This document shows, piece by piece, positions 22,493 to 34,925 of a DNA stretch of 64,000 nucleotides. Origin of the DNA: Paramyrothecium sp. XJ0827 (taxonomy: Eukaryota; Ascomycota; Sordariomycetes; Hypocreales; Stachybotryaceae); NCBI GenBank assembly GCA_020881915.1, contig JAJFPB010000001.1:3782001-3846000 (forward strand), in the 5' to 3' direction. The notes under the pieces were generated by a model that was given only the letters and a program-made list of their open reading frames with translations, ran no database searches and was not told the DNA's origin. A program made the position numbers and the translations under genes. Every line of letters begins with the position of its first letter. Position 1 is the first letter of the stretch.

Positions 22493-24289
22493 CTGGTGGA
22501 ACCTTGGCTCAACTGTTTCGGGCAAATAAGACCCTGGGGCGCTTTGTCAGATGGCGATAAGGTGAAGATGCCCAATGTTCCCAAGACTTTGTGTAAGAAC
22601 TGTCGGGTTCAGATTCGGTCTGAAACTGGAGAATTATAAACTCGATGCCCGTGGAGGCTCTGGGAGCTTCCACTCACTTACACCATCCATGGAGTGCGCA
22701 TTCTCGGTGAGGGACAGGCATGTCATTGGCTGGACCACGCTTGCGCCCCATATGGATTGACCAATGGCACCCATGTCTGTCACCGATTTTGACATCAAGC
22801 TGGAAACCGGATCGTGGGGAAGCCAAGTCAGGTGACATCGCCCGGAACCCATGTTGGGAGTAGCCGTTTTGCGTCTGGCAAATGCGCGCGAGAAGAAACA
22901 GACATCTGAGAGATTGGTGCCAATGAAAGCGGGTGGGCGACTTCGTTTGCGAAGCGGAGGTGCAACTTGTTGACCGGTTCTAGATCGCCACCCGCACAAG
23001 TGAGAGCAGTATATGAATCCATACTTGTTCATCTTGGTTGAATGATGTGCGTCAGTTGGGCCGAAGCCGAGAGAGTCTTCGCGGTGTTCTTGGATCGTGG
23101 TTTGATCAACCACATACCCAAGTTCGTGAGCGGCTGCAGGAACTGAGGGCGAAATGTGAGAACAGGATGCGCTAGGGCAACCACGTATTTATCTGCGATT
23201 CCCATCCAGCACAATCTTCAGCAGGGTAAGACATGGGCGAAGCCAAGCTAATCTTGTGGAAACGATGGGACCTTGTCATCCTAACCGGACTGGGTGTCGC
23301 TTAATGACCACAATGGCTCCCTTCCCCCAGGGTAAGTTGATCAATCGTCTGCACAGGCGTTCCGCTCCAAAAAAAAGAAAAAAAAGGGATGCAGGATTAA
23401 TTGCCTGTATTGGTAGGTAGGCCGCATTGCGTCTCGAGCACGTGCCGTTGAGCGCCATTCTCCCATGTAAGCAAAGCTTCTGGTTGAAAGCAGGGCCCCT
23501 TTGCGGCGTAGGGGATATCTGATCAAGTTACTTGGCTACCTGATTGCTCTCCTTAGCTGGCCGATCAAGCAGTCAAGATTTGGTGCAAAGCCAAGAAGAT
23601 CGACATAGTCTCGACTGAACGCACGATCGCTGGACAGTATCGGACTAAAAGAGCGGTATATAGCCAACCCAAGGGTGCTTGTCACGGTAGTTGGCCTGGC
23701 CAATGGCATGTGGGCCAGGGTCTTCAGCTAATCTACGCTTTCCCATGAATAAAGAGCTGCATCTACATGCACCAGGTATGCTCACATTCAAGTAACCCAC
23801 TCCACATGGCTGTCACTGGTATGTTCGACTGCAGGCTCGCCATGGCCTTTACGAGCGCCTAATGCTAGTAATAGCAAGGCTTGTGGTATGTATCCGAGAA
23901 AAAACGATAGCGGTTGTAATTGTTAGAACGAAAATTGCTCGTCTCATCTCTCAACAGTCCTGAGGAAAAGGTGCATGAGACTAGGAGAATATTGCCTCGG
24001 GATCCTTCAGCGCCGTACCGAGGAACATCGCAATGAGAGAAAAACAATCCTGCCTACCAAAGGTCGAGGCCGATCTGCATCTCGGCCGCAATACGTGATT
24101 TGCGCAGCCGAGCGGTCTCCACAGATCTTCAAGTCCATATTCATAAGTACCGAGAGGACGCATTAGGCATTGGAAGGCTGCACTGAGATAAGCAGAGTCG
24201 CCTTTTAATTGAAAGCAAGAGAGCAGCCGGTGAGCACAAAAACAAAAGGGAACGAAAAGGATACACTATCTGATATTATCAGCGAAGAT

Positions 24290-24425
24290 TCATAGGATAC
24301 TTATAAAAAGCTATGAAATTCAAAATATTTCGCTAATATCATTGTAATTTGACATGTGAAATGCTTACACTTGAGTATTTAATAAGTACAATTATATAAT
24401 TATATAATTAATTATTATTAAACAA
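24290..24425. other. AT-rich island
   Basis: A stretch of strongly AT-rich sequence with overlapping TTATATAATTATATAATTAA-type tracts near 24390-24420, in otherwise roughly balanced DNA. No coding content. It could be a relic of repeat-induced mutation, a nucleosome-poor region or an origin element; nothing here decides between them. Confidence 0.5.
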
Positions 24426-26408
24426 CTGCAGTATCGCTTTTTTGCCAACGGCTTGGAGAGGTCCCGAAGCCCAAGCGCGAGCGGCACTTATGGCTCATTT
24501 AAATCAGACAGCCTCATCACGGATTACGACAATTTGCTGTGAAGGAGTGAGCTCAACGCAAAGCAACTGAACAGCCGAGCGTGGCCATGGTTTGAGCTTA
24601 TACGGCCAGGTCGAATTCACGCAAAAGCGCCTATGATGGCACATGTGGTCGCCGAGTCTTGCGATGTCTATGAATCCGAATTTCGGCTGCGACCTCTGGA
24701 ACGGAAGCCATGGGCTTCTCGAAGGACAGTCGTGGAATGCGGCCTCACGTGGGACAACCCTTGGCTCTCACTTCTCCAGAGTCCCCTGAAACGTGGGTGT
24801 GGCCACTACGACCTTGCTAGAGAGACGTTCTGGATTGGTTGAGACAAAAAGTCTGGGCGGATGGGTAATTGCGAAATGAGTGTTGACTTAGACACTTGGA
24901 CGGGGACGGGACTGTCTGAACCCTGACCTCCTTTGTACTTCCACACTCCCTCCCCTCTCCTTTACGAGCCCCCGCCACAGAGCAAAGTCCAGGTCGGCTA
25001 GCGCGCCGGCGTAATATGGGGCAGGGACGAAAGGTAGGGAGCTAATAAGGTAGATATCGTGTAAGTTGCAGCATGTAGTACGATTTGGTACGGGAACAAG
25101 GAACCACGTCTGAGGCTTGGTGTCAAAAATAGAAATGAGATGTGAACAAGAAAGCGGTTGCTTCCAGCGACTTACACGACGACGTACAGAAGATCCCGCG
25201 TTGGCGCATGGCTATGCTCTGCGCCAGCCGTCAAAGTTGAAAGCTTCATATGCATGGGCATGTGAAGATTTCAACAAACCGAGGGTTTGTTTACTTTTTG
25301 GGGCTTCTTCTCTTCCCTTGCTCCGTCTTGTCGTCTTTTCAATGCTTCGCAGTCCCTGTTCCCTGGGTGCCGTGCGCGGGAACAAGCAAGGGACGTTTGG
25401 AAGAAAGGGTAGCGACTACATCCATTCCCTCCAAAAGGCTGACGTGTCAGCCAACACGAATGACGCCTCCTCTCGTGTTGCGCTCCTTCAGACCTCACGT
25501 TCGGATCTCATCGGTCCCTGCGTTGCACAAAAGCTGGGCCACACGGGACTGTGCCGGCAGAGCCAGCTGATATGGAACCCGTGTTTGTTGTTTTATTTGG
25601 ACCGGCTCGTTATTCGGTACCTTAGCATCGATGGTGTACCTGCAGGCAGGGCAAGTCAAGACAAGCTTATGTCACAATAAAGCCTGGCCGGTTAACTGAC
25701 TCAGGCCAGGGTCTAGGGTACTGTTCCTGAGCTTGCTGGGGTTCCGTGCCTGGATAAACTCTTGCAACGTCTGGACGATCCGTCGCCCGGCGGCATTTAA
25801 AGGGCCTGTCACGAATAGACGGCAGCAAGCGATTTTCTGGTTTCCCGCCCTCCCTTTGTCCCTTTCAGTATGCTTCAAGGTCTGTTAGCGTCAGGATACG
25901 GGAGGCGAATAATTGGGTCCGGGCCATTGCGGATAGCTTTAAGCCCGTTCTTGCAGGCACTTGCTCAAGGCGAAACGTCCGCCACTTGGACAGCATGAAG
26001 ACGCAAATTGTTGTAAAGCCAGACGACGGACTGCAAACGCTGGGCACAGGTTACTGCAATTTACTGCAACAAAGACCTTGCTCCCCTTGCAGTTCAGTTC
26101 GTCTGGAAAATGTGTGCCGCCGTCCAGCCATGCTTGTCAAACTGGCCGCGCCGTAGCCCCAACCTTGTTCTTGAATTAGCACGCGTCACCTCGCCAAGTT
26201 TTTTTTTTCCTCCCGGGAATGGCAATGGCGCCGGCGCTGGATACGATGGATGTACATCGACGATCAACTCGTAAGCTGGGGTGACCCGGCCGCACCGGCT
26301 GGATACTTGCACACAATGTGCCGCCGCCGTCTTATGAGCGGCACGGTGGCTGCCCTCGATGTACCTGCCACACCACGGCGCACCGTGTACCTGACCATTG
26401 GCTCTGGC

Positions 26409-26426
26409 TCCCACTCCCACTCCCAC
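26409..26426. repeat. Short hexamer array (TCCCAC)3
   Basis: Three perfect copies of TCCCAC followed by TCCTCC in the upstream region of the DUF8004-like gene. Confidence 0.8.
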
Positions 26427-26680
26427 TCCTCCTCCAATCCCTGCCCGAAATACCACAGCTTCGCCATACCGGTATTACCATTACCCACGTCACCGGCCTG
26501 CCTCTGCCGCCCGAGCACCGAGCTTTCACAATGGGGGCCCGACTCTGGTCGTCTAGCTGCATAGCCGTAATGCAGGGTACCGACACCCAAAAACTTGCAT
26601 CACGAAGCCGATCCTCCGCCACCGAAACGGACACCAACAGAAAAAAAAAACAGCTCAGTCATAACTAAGACCCTTCAAAC

Positions 26681-26698
26681 GCCCACGCCCACGCCCAC
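26681..26698. repeat. Short hexamer array (GCCCAC)3
   Basis: Three perfect copies of GCCCAC followed by GCCCC, 260 bases beyond the TCCCAC array and in the same upstream region. Confidence 0.8.
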
Positions 26699-27165
26699 GC
26701 CCCGGCCACCCGCTCCGTTCATTTTGCTTTCACCTCTCTTTGTCACTCTCTACCCGTTCGCGCGACAGCATGAGACACAGCCATCCTTCGCCGCCAGTCT
26801 AGCGCCTGAGCCCCGTTTCAACCAGCGGAAACGTCATCGCGTCTCCACCCCGTTCTAAGCCCGCCCTCCCGCCGAGCTCAGAATCCGCCCACGTACCGAA
26901 CTTCAGATCCAAAAGTCTCGGACTGTGTACACTAATTCTTGTACATTCGCGTCTCGAGTCAAGACAATCGACAGGTGAGAGAAGAGCTAGTTTGCTCTTC
27001 CGCAGGGGGAACCCCGTGGGTACCGTCTAATGCGCTGACCATCTTTCGATTTAGTCCGGCCGACACTACAACTACTGCTTGGTCCCTTCGTCTAGCTGGG
27101 CGGCCGTTCCTTTTGCCGTATGCAATACTCTCTCATTGCGCCCAGAGACGTCCATACTGCCCATT

Positions 27166-30100
27166 ATGACGTCCAGTAAGTCGTTTCGTGCCTCTATGTT
27201 TCCTTCTTCCTTCTCTCTATCCTCCTTGCGATCCGCCCTCGACTCCGAAGACACTTCTCGAAAACACCCACGCAACAAGAGCGTCGACCTCGCCAACATA
27301 CAAATCTCCGATTCCGACTCGCACCAATCGCCGGGACGAAGTGCTCCCTCCCCAGAGATGGATGATTACACCCACGAAAGTCCGCCCACTCGACCCGAAC
27401 TACGGAAATCGAAGACTTGGAGCAACCGGCTTAGCACGTTTCTTCCCTCGCTCATATCTCCTGTTACAGATTCTTCACAAGCCGTTCTGAGAAAGCCACT
27501 CTCTTCGAGCAGAGACACACCTCCCAGTACTGCGACTACTCCTCCTCCGCCTTACAACTATGACGAGCCCACAAACCAGCAAAGCGAGATTTCCTTCGAC
27601 TCGACAGCCAATGGAGCCGACGCCCACTCCCCACGCCGCTCTAGTTTGTACGTAGCTTACGGTGTTCCTACGATCCCGCCTATCTCGTCTTCTGGAGACT
27701 CAAACGGGCTGGAATTACTACAGAGCCCACAGGTCATGGAACCTACGCCTCCTTCTCCTGAAGAGGCACCTCGCGGTGTCCTCAAGAAGCAGCAGCAAGT
27801 TCTCGTCAACCAGACGGTCAACCTTGTGCAAGAAAATGGGTCTAGCGACGGCCACGTTCGTAAACCAAGTAAACTGCAGAAGGACCATTCCACTCGACCA
27901 CGAAGCAACTCACTTCAAAAGCATCAACCCCCTCCTCCACAGGTTCCCACAACGCGGCATACACTTCCAACCCCGGAGCCGCGAGGCAGGAGTGTGTCTG
28001 CTCAGTTGCCAATTGCTGCACAGAACAGGATGAGCGGTCCTCTTGGCTCTTCTACAACTAGCACACTGCGGCCAGACAAAAGCCAAAGCCCATCACGAGG
28101 TCGGGCACGGCGCAGCTGGCTCCCGGGGGGCCGATCACGTTCGAATTCTGCCGACCTGAGAAATGGCAAAGGCAAGCGCGGAAGCGCGCCAGCCGCCTGG
28201 GTCATGGCCGATGATGGCAGCCAGGCAGAGTACAACACCTGGTTTCTCAACAAGGGTGAGAAGGTATGTTATGTCTAACTATACCATAATGCTCAAGTCT
28301 AATCACCCTACGATAGGTTCCTGAGCTTTGGAACGAGAATGGTGACGTGCTGGTTTACCTGTATCCCCGGGGCAGTGGTTGCGGCCCTTCATTCAAGATC
28401 CCGCAATTCACCATCAGCTCATCATATATATTCAACGAACTTATGCAGTCCGACCGAGACAGCACGGGCAGCTCACGAAGGCGGACAAGGAGTTTTACTG
28501 GCCGTAATAGCCTAACCGCTGAAGATGCTTCTCGCGGTTACGCACCGTCTTCATCTCCACCACCGTCCGAGGACTGTGGTGAGTTACGGCTATATCTCCC
28601 CACTGCGCCACCGTGCGAGACCGGTCAACTTTCCACACCGGGGCAAAACTCGGCATCTGAATTGGAGCGGCTGATCGGCATTCGCAACCTATTCGCTTTC
28701 TTGACCGGACAACCTTTGGTGGCTACGAGAAACCACCAGACCATGTTCCAAGCGTTCTTACAGATCTCAAGTTTGCTGCAGGAATTTGGATTCACCAGCG
28801 AAGATGGAACCACTTTTGGGTACGCTGTTGACCTTAGTTTCGGCTTTTACATGGAACAACTTGCCCTCGCAGATTGTCGCCATAGCCGGGAAAGGACGGT
28901 GGAGGCCCTGATTCTAGGCGAGCGAATGCGATCGATTGACCTTTACAGCGAAGCTTTCGCGCATGCCGCGGGCAAATACACTGCCATCATGGACCTCCAA
29001 CTACCTATTTACGACCTGGTAACCCTACACACGCGTCAAGGCCTGGAACGAGCACACTTGGATCTCATCAGCCGACAACACGATGTCAACCAGCATCTGG
29101 AACAATTCGATTTCCCGTCTCTTTTCGCGGGCATCGCAAACTCTACGTCGATATCAGAGCTCCGTATGGTTCGATTCAAGACTTGGAAGAGTTCATTCAG
29201 CAAGATGCGCCATTTTGTCCTGTCGCACTACAAAGCCGCCTTTGGCAGTTGGCCTCCAAAGGCAAGCAGCAAGAAGAATCCTTTTGCGGAGAGCGGCTTG
29301 AACCGCCTTGTGCTGAAGATGCTGTACTCGGATATGTGCGCCTTGTATGACTTGCTCGTTGATCGTAAGAGTCTGACGTCACGAGTGATGGATGAAGTGC
29401 CCGCCATCTCTGGCGAAGCTGGGAAGATGACCATATCGGCACTACGCAATATCCTGTCAGAATACGATCGTTCGAAGCCGCCGGTCCTGCCCCCGATTCC
29501 ATACGACCTGCCACAACTTCCGTCAATGACATCAGTCTTGGAGACGTACAACACACTCTCAACCCGTGAGCAGAGCAAATTTGACAAGAAAGTAAAGGAG
29601 CATGAGTTGCTGTTGGTTCTGAATAAGGCTTACAACTTTGACACAACGAAAATTAGCCTACCTTTCCTGGACGAGTTCAAGGATTTCGAGCTTCGAGAAT
29701 CCCGGGGCAAGACAGCGCAGGACCTCGCGGACCAGCGCATCGGCTACTGGCTCTTCCTCTACGTCGTTATCCAGTCCCTCCCCAGACTGGTGGTGGACGC
29801 TCCTGGCCTGCGGTTTACCGAAGGCACTGAATATTTCCTGTGCGAACCCCCCATGGGCAACCCGCCTTGGATTGAAGACAAGCAAGTCCGCAAAATGTGG
29901 TATGAGGTTGCTGGAGGAGGAGGGCTTGTAGAGTTGTCAGAGGACGCCATCCTCTTCAGTGTTGAAGCAACTTACAGCCGCAGCCACTGCTGGCTAGCTG
30001 CAAAGAAGTGGCAGGGTATCGAAGGCATCGAGCCCTCGCTCACAGAGGAGCCTATGATGTCGCCTCTCCACCCTCCTCCATCGCTGTTCCCTGGACAGGA

Positions 30101-30518
30101 GGCTCCCGTGGGCAGCCCGACTTCCGCAGCCAATCCAGCATCCCCCTCACCGCCTCCTGGCTCACCTCAAGTAACGTTGCGCCCTCGTACGTTGTCTCCG
30201 GCACAAAACCGTCGAGCCAGCCATGCCTGGCGTTCCAGCATTGCAATCGGCCTTGAGCCTGTTCCCATGGAACCTCCTGCGTCATTTGGTGCCAGGAGCG
30301 GTTCACGAAGTAGCTCAGTGGGCCCTCGACCCCAGAGCGCTTACCTTGGCGGCCGCAGCTCGTCTGCGGGTAATCTGGCAGCAATGAATGTTGGCATGCC
30401 CAAGGCCGAGCCAGTCAGTCAAGGACCGACGTCGGGCACCACGTTCGATGATATCCTGGGTGGTGGCGAGAAAGAACCCCAGAAGAAGACGGGAAAGAAG
30501 AAGAGCAGATTCTTCTAA
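27166..30518 (+). CDS. Large DUF8004-like fungal protein
   Basis: Two exons, 27166-28263 and 28317-30518, join in phase 0 to give 1099 residues. The chosen ATG begins MTSSKSFRASMF; the frame before it has no ATG. Residues 1 to about 330 are Ser/Pro-rich and disordered with basic patches. The part starting at about 340 (AEYNTWFLNKGEKVPELWNE across the intron, then GDVLVYLYPRGSGCGPSFKI) looks like a small beta domain. The region at about 450-890 is helical (LIGIRNLFAFLTGQPLV, MRHFVLSHYKAAFGSWPPK, IGYWLFLYVVIQSLPRLV) and matches my memory of the fungal family annotated DUF8004. The C-terminus is again disordered and ends in a Lys-rich GKKKSRFF. No enzyme motif, signal peptide or clear membrane segment is seen. 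The molecular role is unknown. Confidence 0.7.
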
Positions 30519-31290
30519 ACCGTCATGTGCATATCAAACTATATACAGAGTTCGTGGAGAACCTCCACATACGCTCAGTTGCCCTGAAGCCATGTTTTCC
30601 GAAATGTCCCCTTATGTTATTTTAGCTGTTCGCATTTTTGGAGTTAATGGGAGGTTAGGTCAACAAAACGGTGCTCTGTTTGGGATATTGAGACGAAGAT
30701 AATGTTTACATTCCCTCGGCAGGAGTTTCGCTGCAGGGCGTGTGTTCCTACATGGCGATGCTGTCGGGCTTATAGACATATTTCCCATGATCTCGAAAAC
30801 ATCGTCCTACCATTCGTGACGGCTGGCCACCCTAACATGGTTGATGCCCATCGTAACCCTTCAACATGCTGAAGATTGAAACACTGCACCCTGACAGCCT
30901 GTGGTGGTTTGATACGTGAGACCAGTTCTCTCGTTTGCGTAGAGGTGCTTCAGCTCGAAAACATTGGCGAAGTGCGGACTATAGCTCAGCCAGGGGGTCG
31001 GTCATGGTTTCTTAAATCTCCGTACAAGCCTCACACCCCATTCGGCGGGAAATGTCCTGGAACAAATCTGTTCATTTGAGATGAGATGCTTGTTTCTCGT
31101 CACAAGCTCACAGGTGGAAGTTATAAATTCTTTGGTATTAGATCAACCCCGTGGTTCCGTAGGTCACTGATATCATTAATTTTCATTCATTCATCCGAAC
31201 GCCTTCGATTCGCCAAGCCAGTTGTCCCACGCCCCGACGTATCCAATTTCACATCGCTTGCGATTTACCCAACCAGGCCCATTGCGCAGT
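30519..31290. other. Intergenic region between convergent genes
   Basis: Shared 3' flank of the DUF8004-like gene and the F-box gene, which point at each other. No gene or repeat is seen. Confidence 0.45.
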
Positions 31291-33527
31291 TCAACGCAGC
31301 TCGACCCCCTTCCATCGTCCTCTCTCGGTGTGCCACCATGTCTCCTTCTCCTTCTTGTCGGCAACGACGCCTTCGTTCACGTTCCAGCGCCCGGTGCAGC
31401 CTTCTCGGCTCCCGATCAGGCTTTCGCCATTGTCCTCGCCGAGATCTCTGATGTCGACAAGGCCGCCCTTCTCATCACTCGAGCCCGGGTCGGGGTGCAA
31501 GTAATACTCGATCTGGCTCCCTATCGTACCCATGTAGCCACCGACACTGAACGCCGCAGCTGTATCGCCCTCCTCCGTCGTCACGTTCACGCTAAAGCGA
31601 GGCTGCTCACGGGCGGCCTCTAGGCGAGCTTGTGCGGCGAGTCTAGCGCTGCAAAGGTCGGTGCAGCGAGGCGGCCTGGCCGGAGACGACGGCGGCATCG
31701 AGCCGGGCATATGAGATTTGCGCTGGTCGGATTTCATGCTCATACCCATAGCCGGATGAGCCCCGTTTGGCCTACGGAAGCGATCACTCGCAAAGTCCAC
31801 CCGCTCCATAGGGCGGCACAAAGCCTGGAACACACCGGTCGGATCATTTGGAGCCCTGAGCCTCTTCAATCTCGGAAAGCCTCCGGCAGCTATACTTCGC
31901 GACAGGATGTCATCACTGGGGTTGACCCGGTCGGTGAGGCATGTGATGTCCCAATGCAGCTTTGTGATGCTCGACGACGCCAGGTAGGGCATCATCCACA
32001 GCGCAAAAGTATCAGACTCTGGCATTACTGGAGGGTAGGCCTGAACGAGCGAGAATGCCGTAAGTTTGGTAAGGTTGGAAAAAAGACGAGCAAGAGCCGG
32101 TAACGAGGCCAAAGGTGTATGTCGGAGGTGAAGTTTCTGCAGAGAGTGGCTATCCGCGCGAGTCGCAAAGGAGGAGAACCCGTTTGAGGTGAGACCACTG
32201 ATGTGGGATAGAGAGAGACTCGAAAGCCGAGGTAGAGTGAGGAGGTTATGGTCGTTGAATGCATTTGGAGGTAGATTGCACAAATGCAGATGTTGAAGGG
32301 ACGGCAGCCGGACTAGGATTTCACTGAGCAATCTGTTTGGCGCCAACGTACCGCCCGGTAAGCAATGAATTGTCAAACTGCTGAGGTTAGTCCAGTTTGC
32401 ATGCAATTCCAGGAACATCTCTCCGTGCTGAAGCTCAAGCCCAGCAGGGAAGACCGTGCCGGTAGGGCCGGGCATTGCTGACTGTCGGGAGCGCTGCATC
32501 TCTGTTGCCGATGGCTCTAGCAGCCAGTCCATCTCTTTCAGCTTTGTCCTTGTCGCCAATGCATGGAAAATCTTGCTGAAGGAGTGGCGATACCTTGGCG
32601 TTGGTCCGGTGAGCTTCTCAAGGTTGGGACACGCCATCACGAGCGAGGCCGTTAAATCCTCATACTGTTCTGCCGTAAGAGACCCTTTGGGAGTAGATCC
32701 ATTCTCCAGGAGCTCAAGGCGCGGTACCTTGATCCGTCGTACCAGGTCGGCCAGGTCGGGAGTAGACCGCAATGTCCGTCTTAGCAACAGCATCCGGGCA
32801 CCTTGGGTAAGCTTGAACTTCTTTCGGTGTGCGGCTGAATCTGAGCCCACCAACTGCACATCGCCATATCTGCACCGCCGTCAGTTTGAGGACGCCACGT
32901 GGGCTTGGCTTGGGAGTCGCTGGCTTACAGGGCGGCACGGCCAAAATGTGCCCATTTGTGGGAGGCAAGGCAGACGTTGCACACATCGCGCATCCAGCAT
33001 GTCGCACAGCTGCTGCTACCGGCACCCAAGTGCAACTGCCTCAATTTCTCCAGGATAAGCTCGAGTACCTCGCTTGGTAAAGCGGTAAACATTTCGTTTG
33101 GTTGACGTGAGATTCTTTTCCTGGGCCTGTAGTGCAAGCTGGGATTTTGTAAAGGTTGAGAGTAGGATGAGCTCCTTCCATGCCCGTCGACGGACTCGAC
33201 GCTAGTAACGATGCCGCGTGGTGTGACTTTCATATCTGACAGGGGCATTGGAGAATATGAGGTTTGAGAAAGTCTTTTTGGAGTGTTGAGCGCGACTGGC
33301 GTTGACTCTCTGTACTTGGGCCTGCTTGTGGTCGTCGTTTGTAATCCAGTATACATTGGATAGCCCGGGTAGGCAGCAGGAGGCATTGACGAACGGGGCG
33401 ATGATACTGCTCCGTAGCGGGCCTCGTTCTGCAAAGGCTCATTCTGTGCTGACTGAGAACCTGGGCCTGGTCGCACATCGAAAGGAAATTGGTGTACGGG
33501 TCGTACGGTAACCGTGGTTGTTGACAT
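31291..33527 (-). CDS. F-box protein with leucine-rich C-terminal region
   Basis: Exons 32929-33527 and 31291-32869 join in phase 2 across a 59-base intron to give 725 residues. After a disordered, Ser/Pro/Tyr-rich N-terminus (about 1-143) comes an F-box (about 145-203): the helix LPSEVLELILEKLRQLHLG, a cysteine-rich loop (CATCWMRDVCNVC) and ASHKWAHFGRAALYGDV, the last part restored by splicing. The remainder contains irregular leucine-rich segments (LSSLTIHCLPG, LPSLQHLHLCNLPP, LSSLSLSHISG, LQKLHLRHTPLASLPAL) typical of F-box substrate receptors. Such proteins bind Skp1 through the F-box and bring substrates to the SCF ubiquitin ligase. The substrate cannot be inferred. The Cys-rich insertion in the F-box is common in filamentous-fungal family members, as far as I recall. 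Confidence 0.85.
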
Positions 33528-34493
33528 AGTTTGCAGCTTGCTTAGATTGTGCGTCGTAGAACGGCCCTCATAGTAGACTGATGGAGAGGAATCCGACGGG
33601 GCAGAATCACGCTTCTTCTTTTTCAGTTTTTTAGGAGAACTGCAGAGTGAGAGAAGGACGCTCTCTGGTCAGCCAAAAAATACCGAGTGAAATGCAAGAA
33701 GATAAGGACGGAAAGTGGATGAGAGGATTATGAAGGAAAAGGAGAAGCATGTGAGTAGTAGATGAGACAAACATGGAGAGGCTCATGGCCGGAGGTGAGA
33801 CACCGTAAGGGGGGGAGGCACTGTCAGGAACAGGCAAAACTGCATGACCTGAGCCAAGGGACCAACGACCAGGTGCCCCAGATTGGGGCGACGGTCATCA
33901 TTCAACCTCGAGGATAAGCGTGGCAGTCCGATGGCGCGCCTCACCTGGTTACTGCTCGACACAGCGCATCGCACAGCCAGCGTTGTGTGCCAGTCACGGT
34001 GGCTTGCCGCTTGGCGTGAGCTTCAGTGATTTAGCGCTGCCCTGGTCGGGCGATCTGCTGCGTAGTCCAGGGGCGAAAATGTGGAGGTGCAATAAAACCG
34101 AGATATCGACCTGCGGCCTAACAGTCTTGTCGCCTTCTTGACAATGCGATGCTACGTAGGGATTCTCTTCCTCTTCCATCTTCTGACATTCCCATGCAGG
34201 AAGATCCTCTCCCTGGTAGCATAGCTGCAGCGAGCGGGTCTGTGATGGCTAGCACTTGCTGGGCCCTCTCTGGGCCAGGGGGGTGGGACCCCATGTGCCA
34301 AACTCTGGTAAGCAATGCAGGTCAGAGTCAGTGCTGGCTTTTCTTGGAAATGCTCGTGTCAAAAAGGTAAAAGCCAGCACATGGGTGGGTTTCTGAGCTA
34401 TTCTGGTCCGCCTCGTTCTGTGCTCTGCTAGCAGCATATAGTCCAGGGGTTGGAGTTGAGGCTAAGCAGCAAAGCCTACTGAGTAAGACGCCA
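33528..34493. other. Intergenic region upstream of the F-box gene
   Basis: Promoter region of the F-box gene and 3' flank of the small gene at 34494-34925. Nothing else is supported. Confidence 0.4.
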
Positions 34494-34925
34494 TCACTCG
34501 ACGGATGTCCCCCGTCTGGAGATTTTCTTGACCAGCTCTCCTTGAACGTCGAAATCATAAACAGCGCAACATGGTGTCTCAGGCCTGCGCTTTTGAATAT
34601 GCCACACGAAAGCAATCCATATCCTGCTTAAGGTCTGACGGGCCATCCGCACGGCGCAAAAATGAAATGGGAAACAGGATTGAGCGAAAGTAGAAAGAAG
34701 TAGCAGCACTCACCCAGATTCGCCTGAGTGCATGTAGCTCATGGACCACCCTGGCGGCTCATCGTTGCCTGTCTTGACCTGTTGGACGAAGGCCCCGGAT
34801 GATGTGAAGGATTCATGTCGAGATTTCGTCAGTGGGTTACCCTCGAAAAATATCTCATGGCCCTGCTGCAGCTGCAACTGATGCGACCCGGACGAAATGA
34901 CTGGTGCCAGTACTGAAGGCATCAT
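34494..34925 (-). CDS. Small two-exon gene, unknown function
   Basis: Exon 34714-34925 ends at a consensus GTGAGT donor. The 90-base intron ends in AAGCAG, and exon 34494-34623 continues in phase to a TGA stop. The product is 113 residues, starting MMPSVLAPVISSGSHQL, with the sequence around the junction reading SYMHSGESGIWIAFVWHIQ. Codon use is coding-like across both exons and the frame is open only when this intron is removed. It is hydrophilic apart from the short IWIAFVW segment; no signal peptide or family motif is recognised. The C-terminus is basic (ELVKKISRRGTSVE). An isolated, small, probably lineage-specific gene. The second ATG at 34922 is an equally good start. Confidence 0.5.

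Larger units (their letters stand above)
22493..27165. other. Gene-poor region upstream of the DUF8004-like gene
   Basis: About 4.7 kb. A coding-like minus-strand frame at about 22690-22800 could be an upstream exon of the Zn(II)2Cys6 gene. An AT-rich island lies at about 24290-24425. Two short hexamer arrays lie at 26409 and 26681. The last 500 bases are pyrimidine-rich and probably include the promoter and leader of the next gene. The plus-strand open frame at 25117-25680 starts at GTG and has no motif, so I do not call it. Confidence 0.4.

Noticed and set aside
25117..25680. 187-codon plus-strand open frame
   Set aside because: It starts at GTG, has no motif, signal peptide or splice partner, and its composition is not coding-like.
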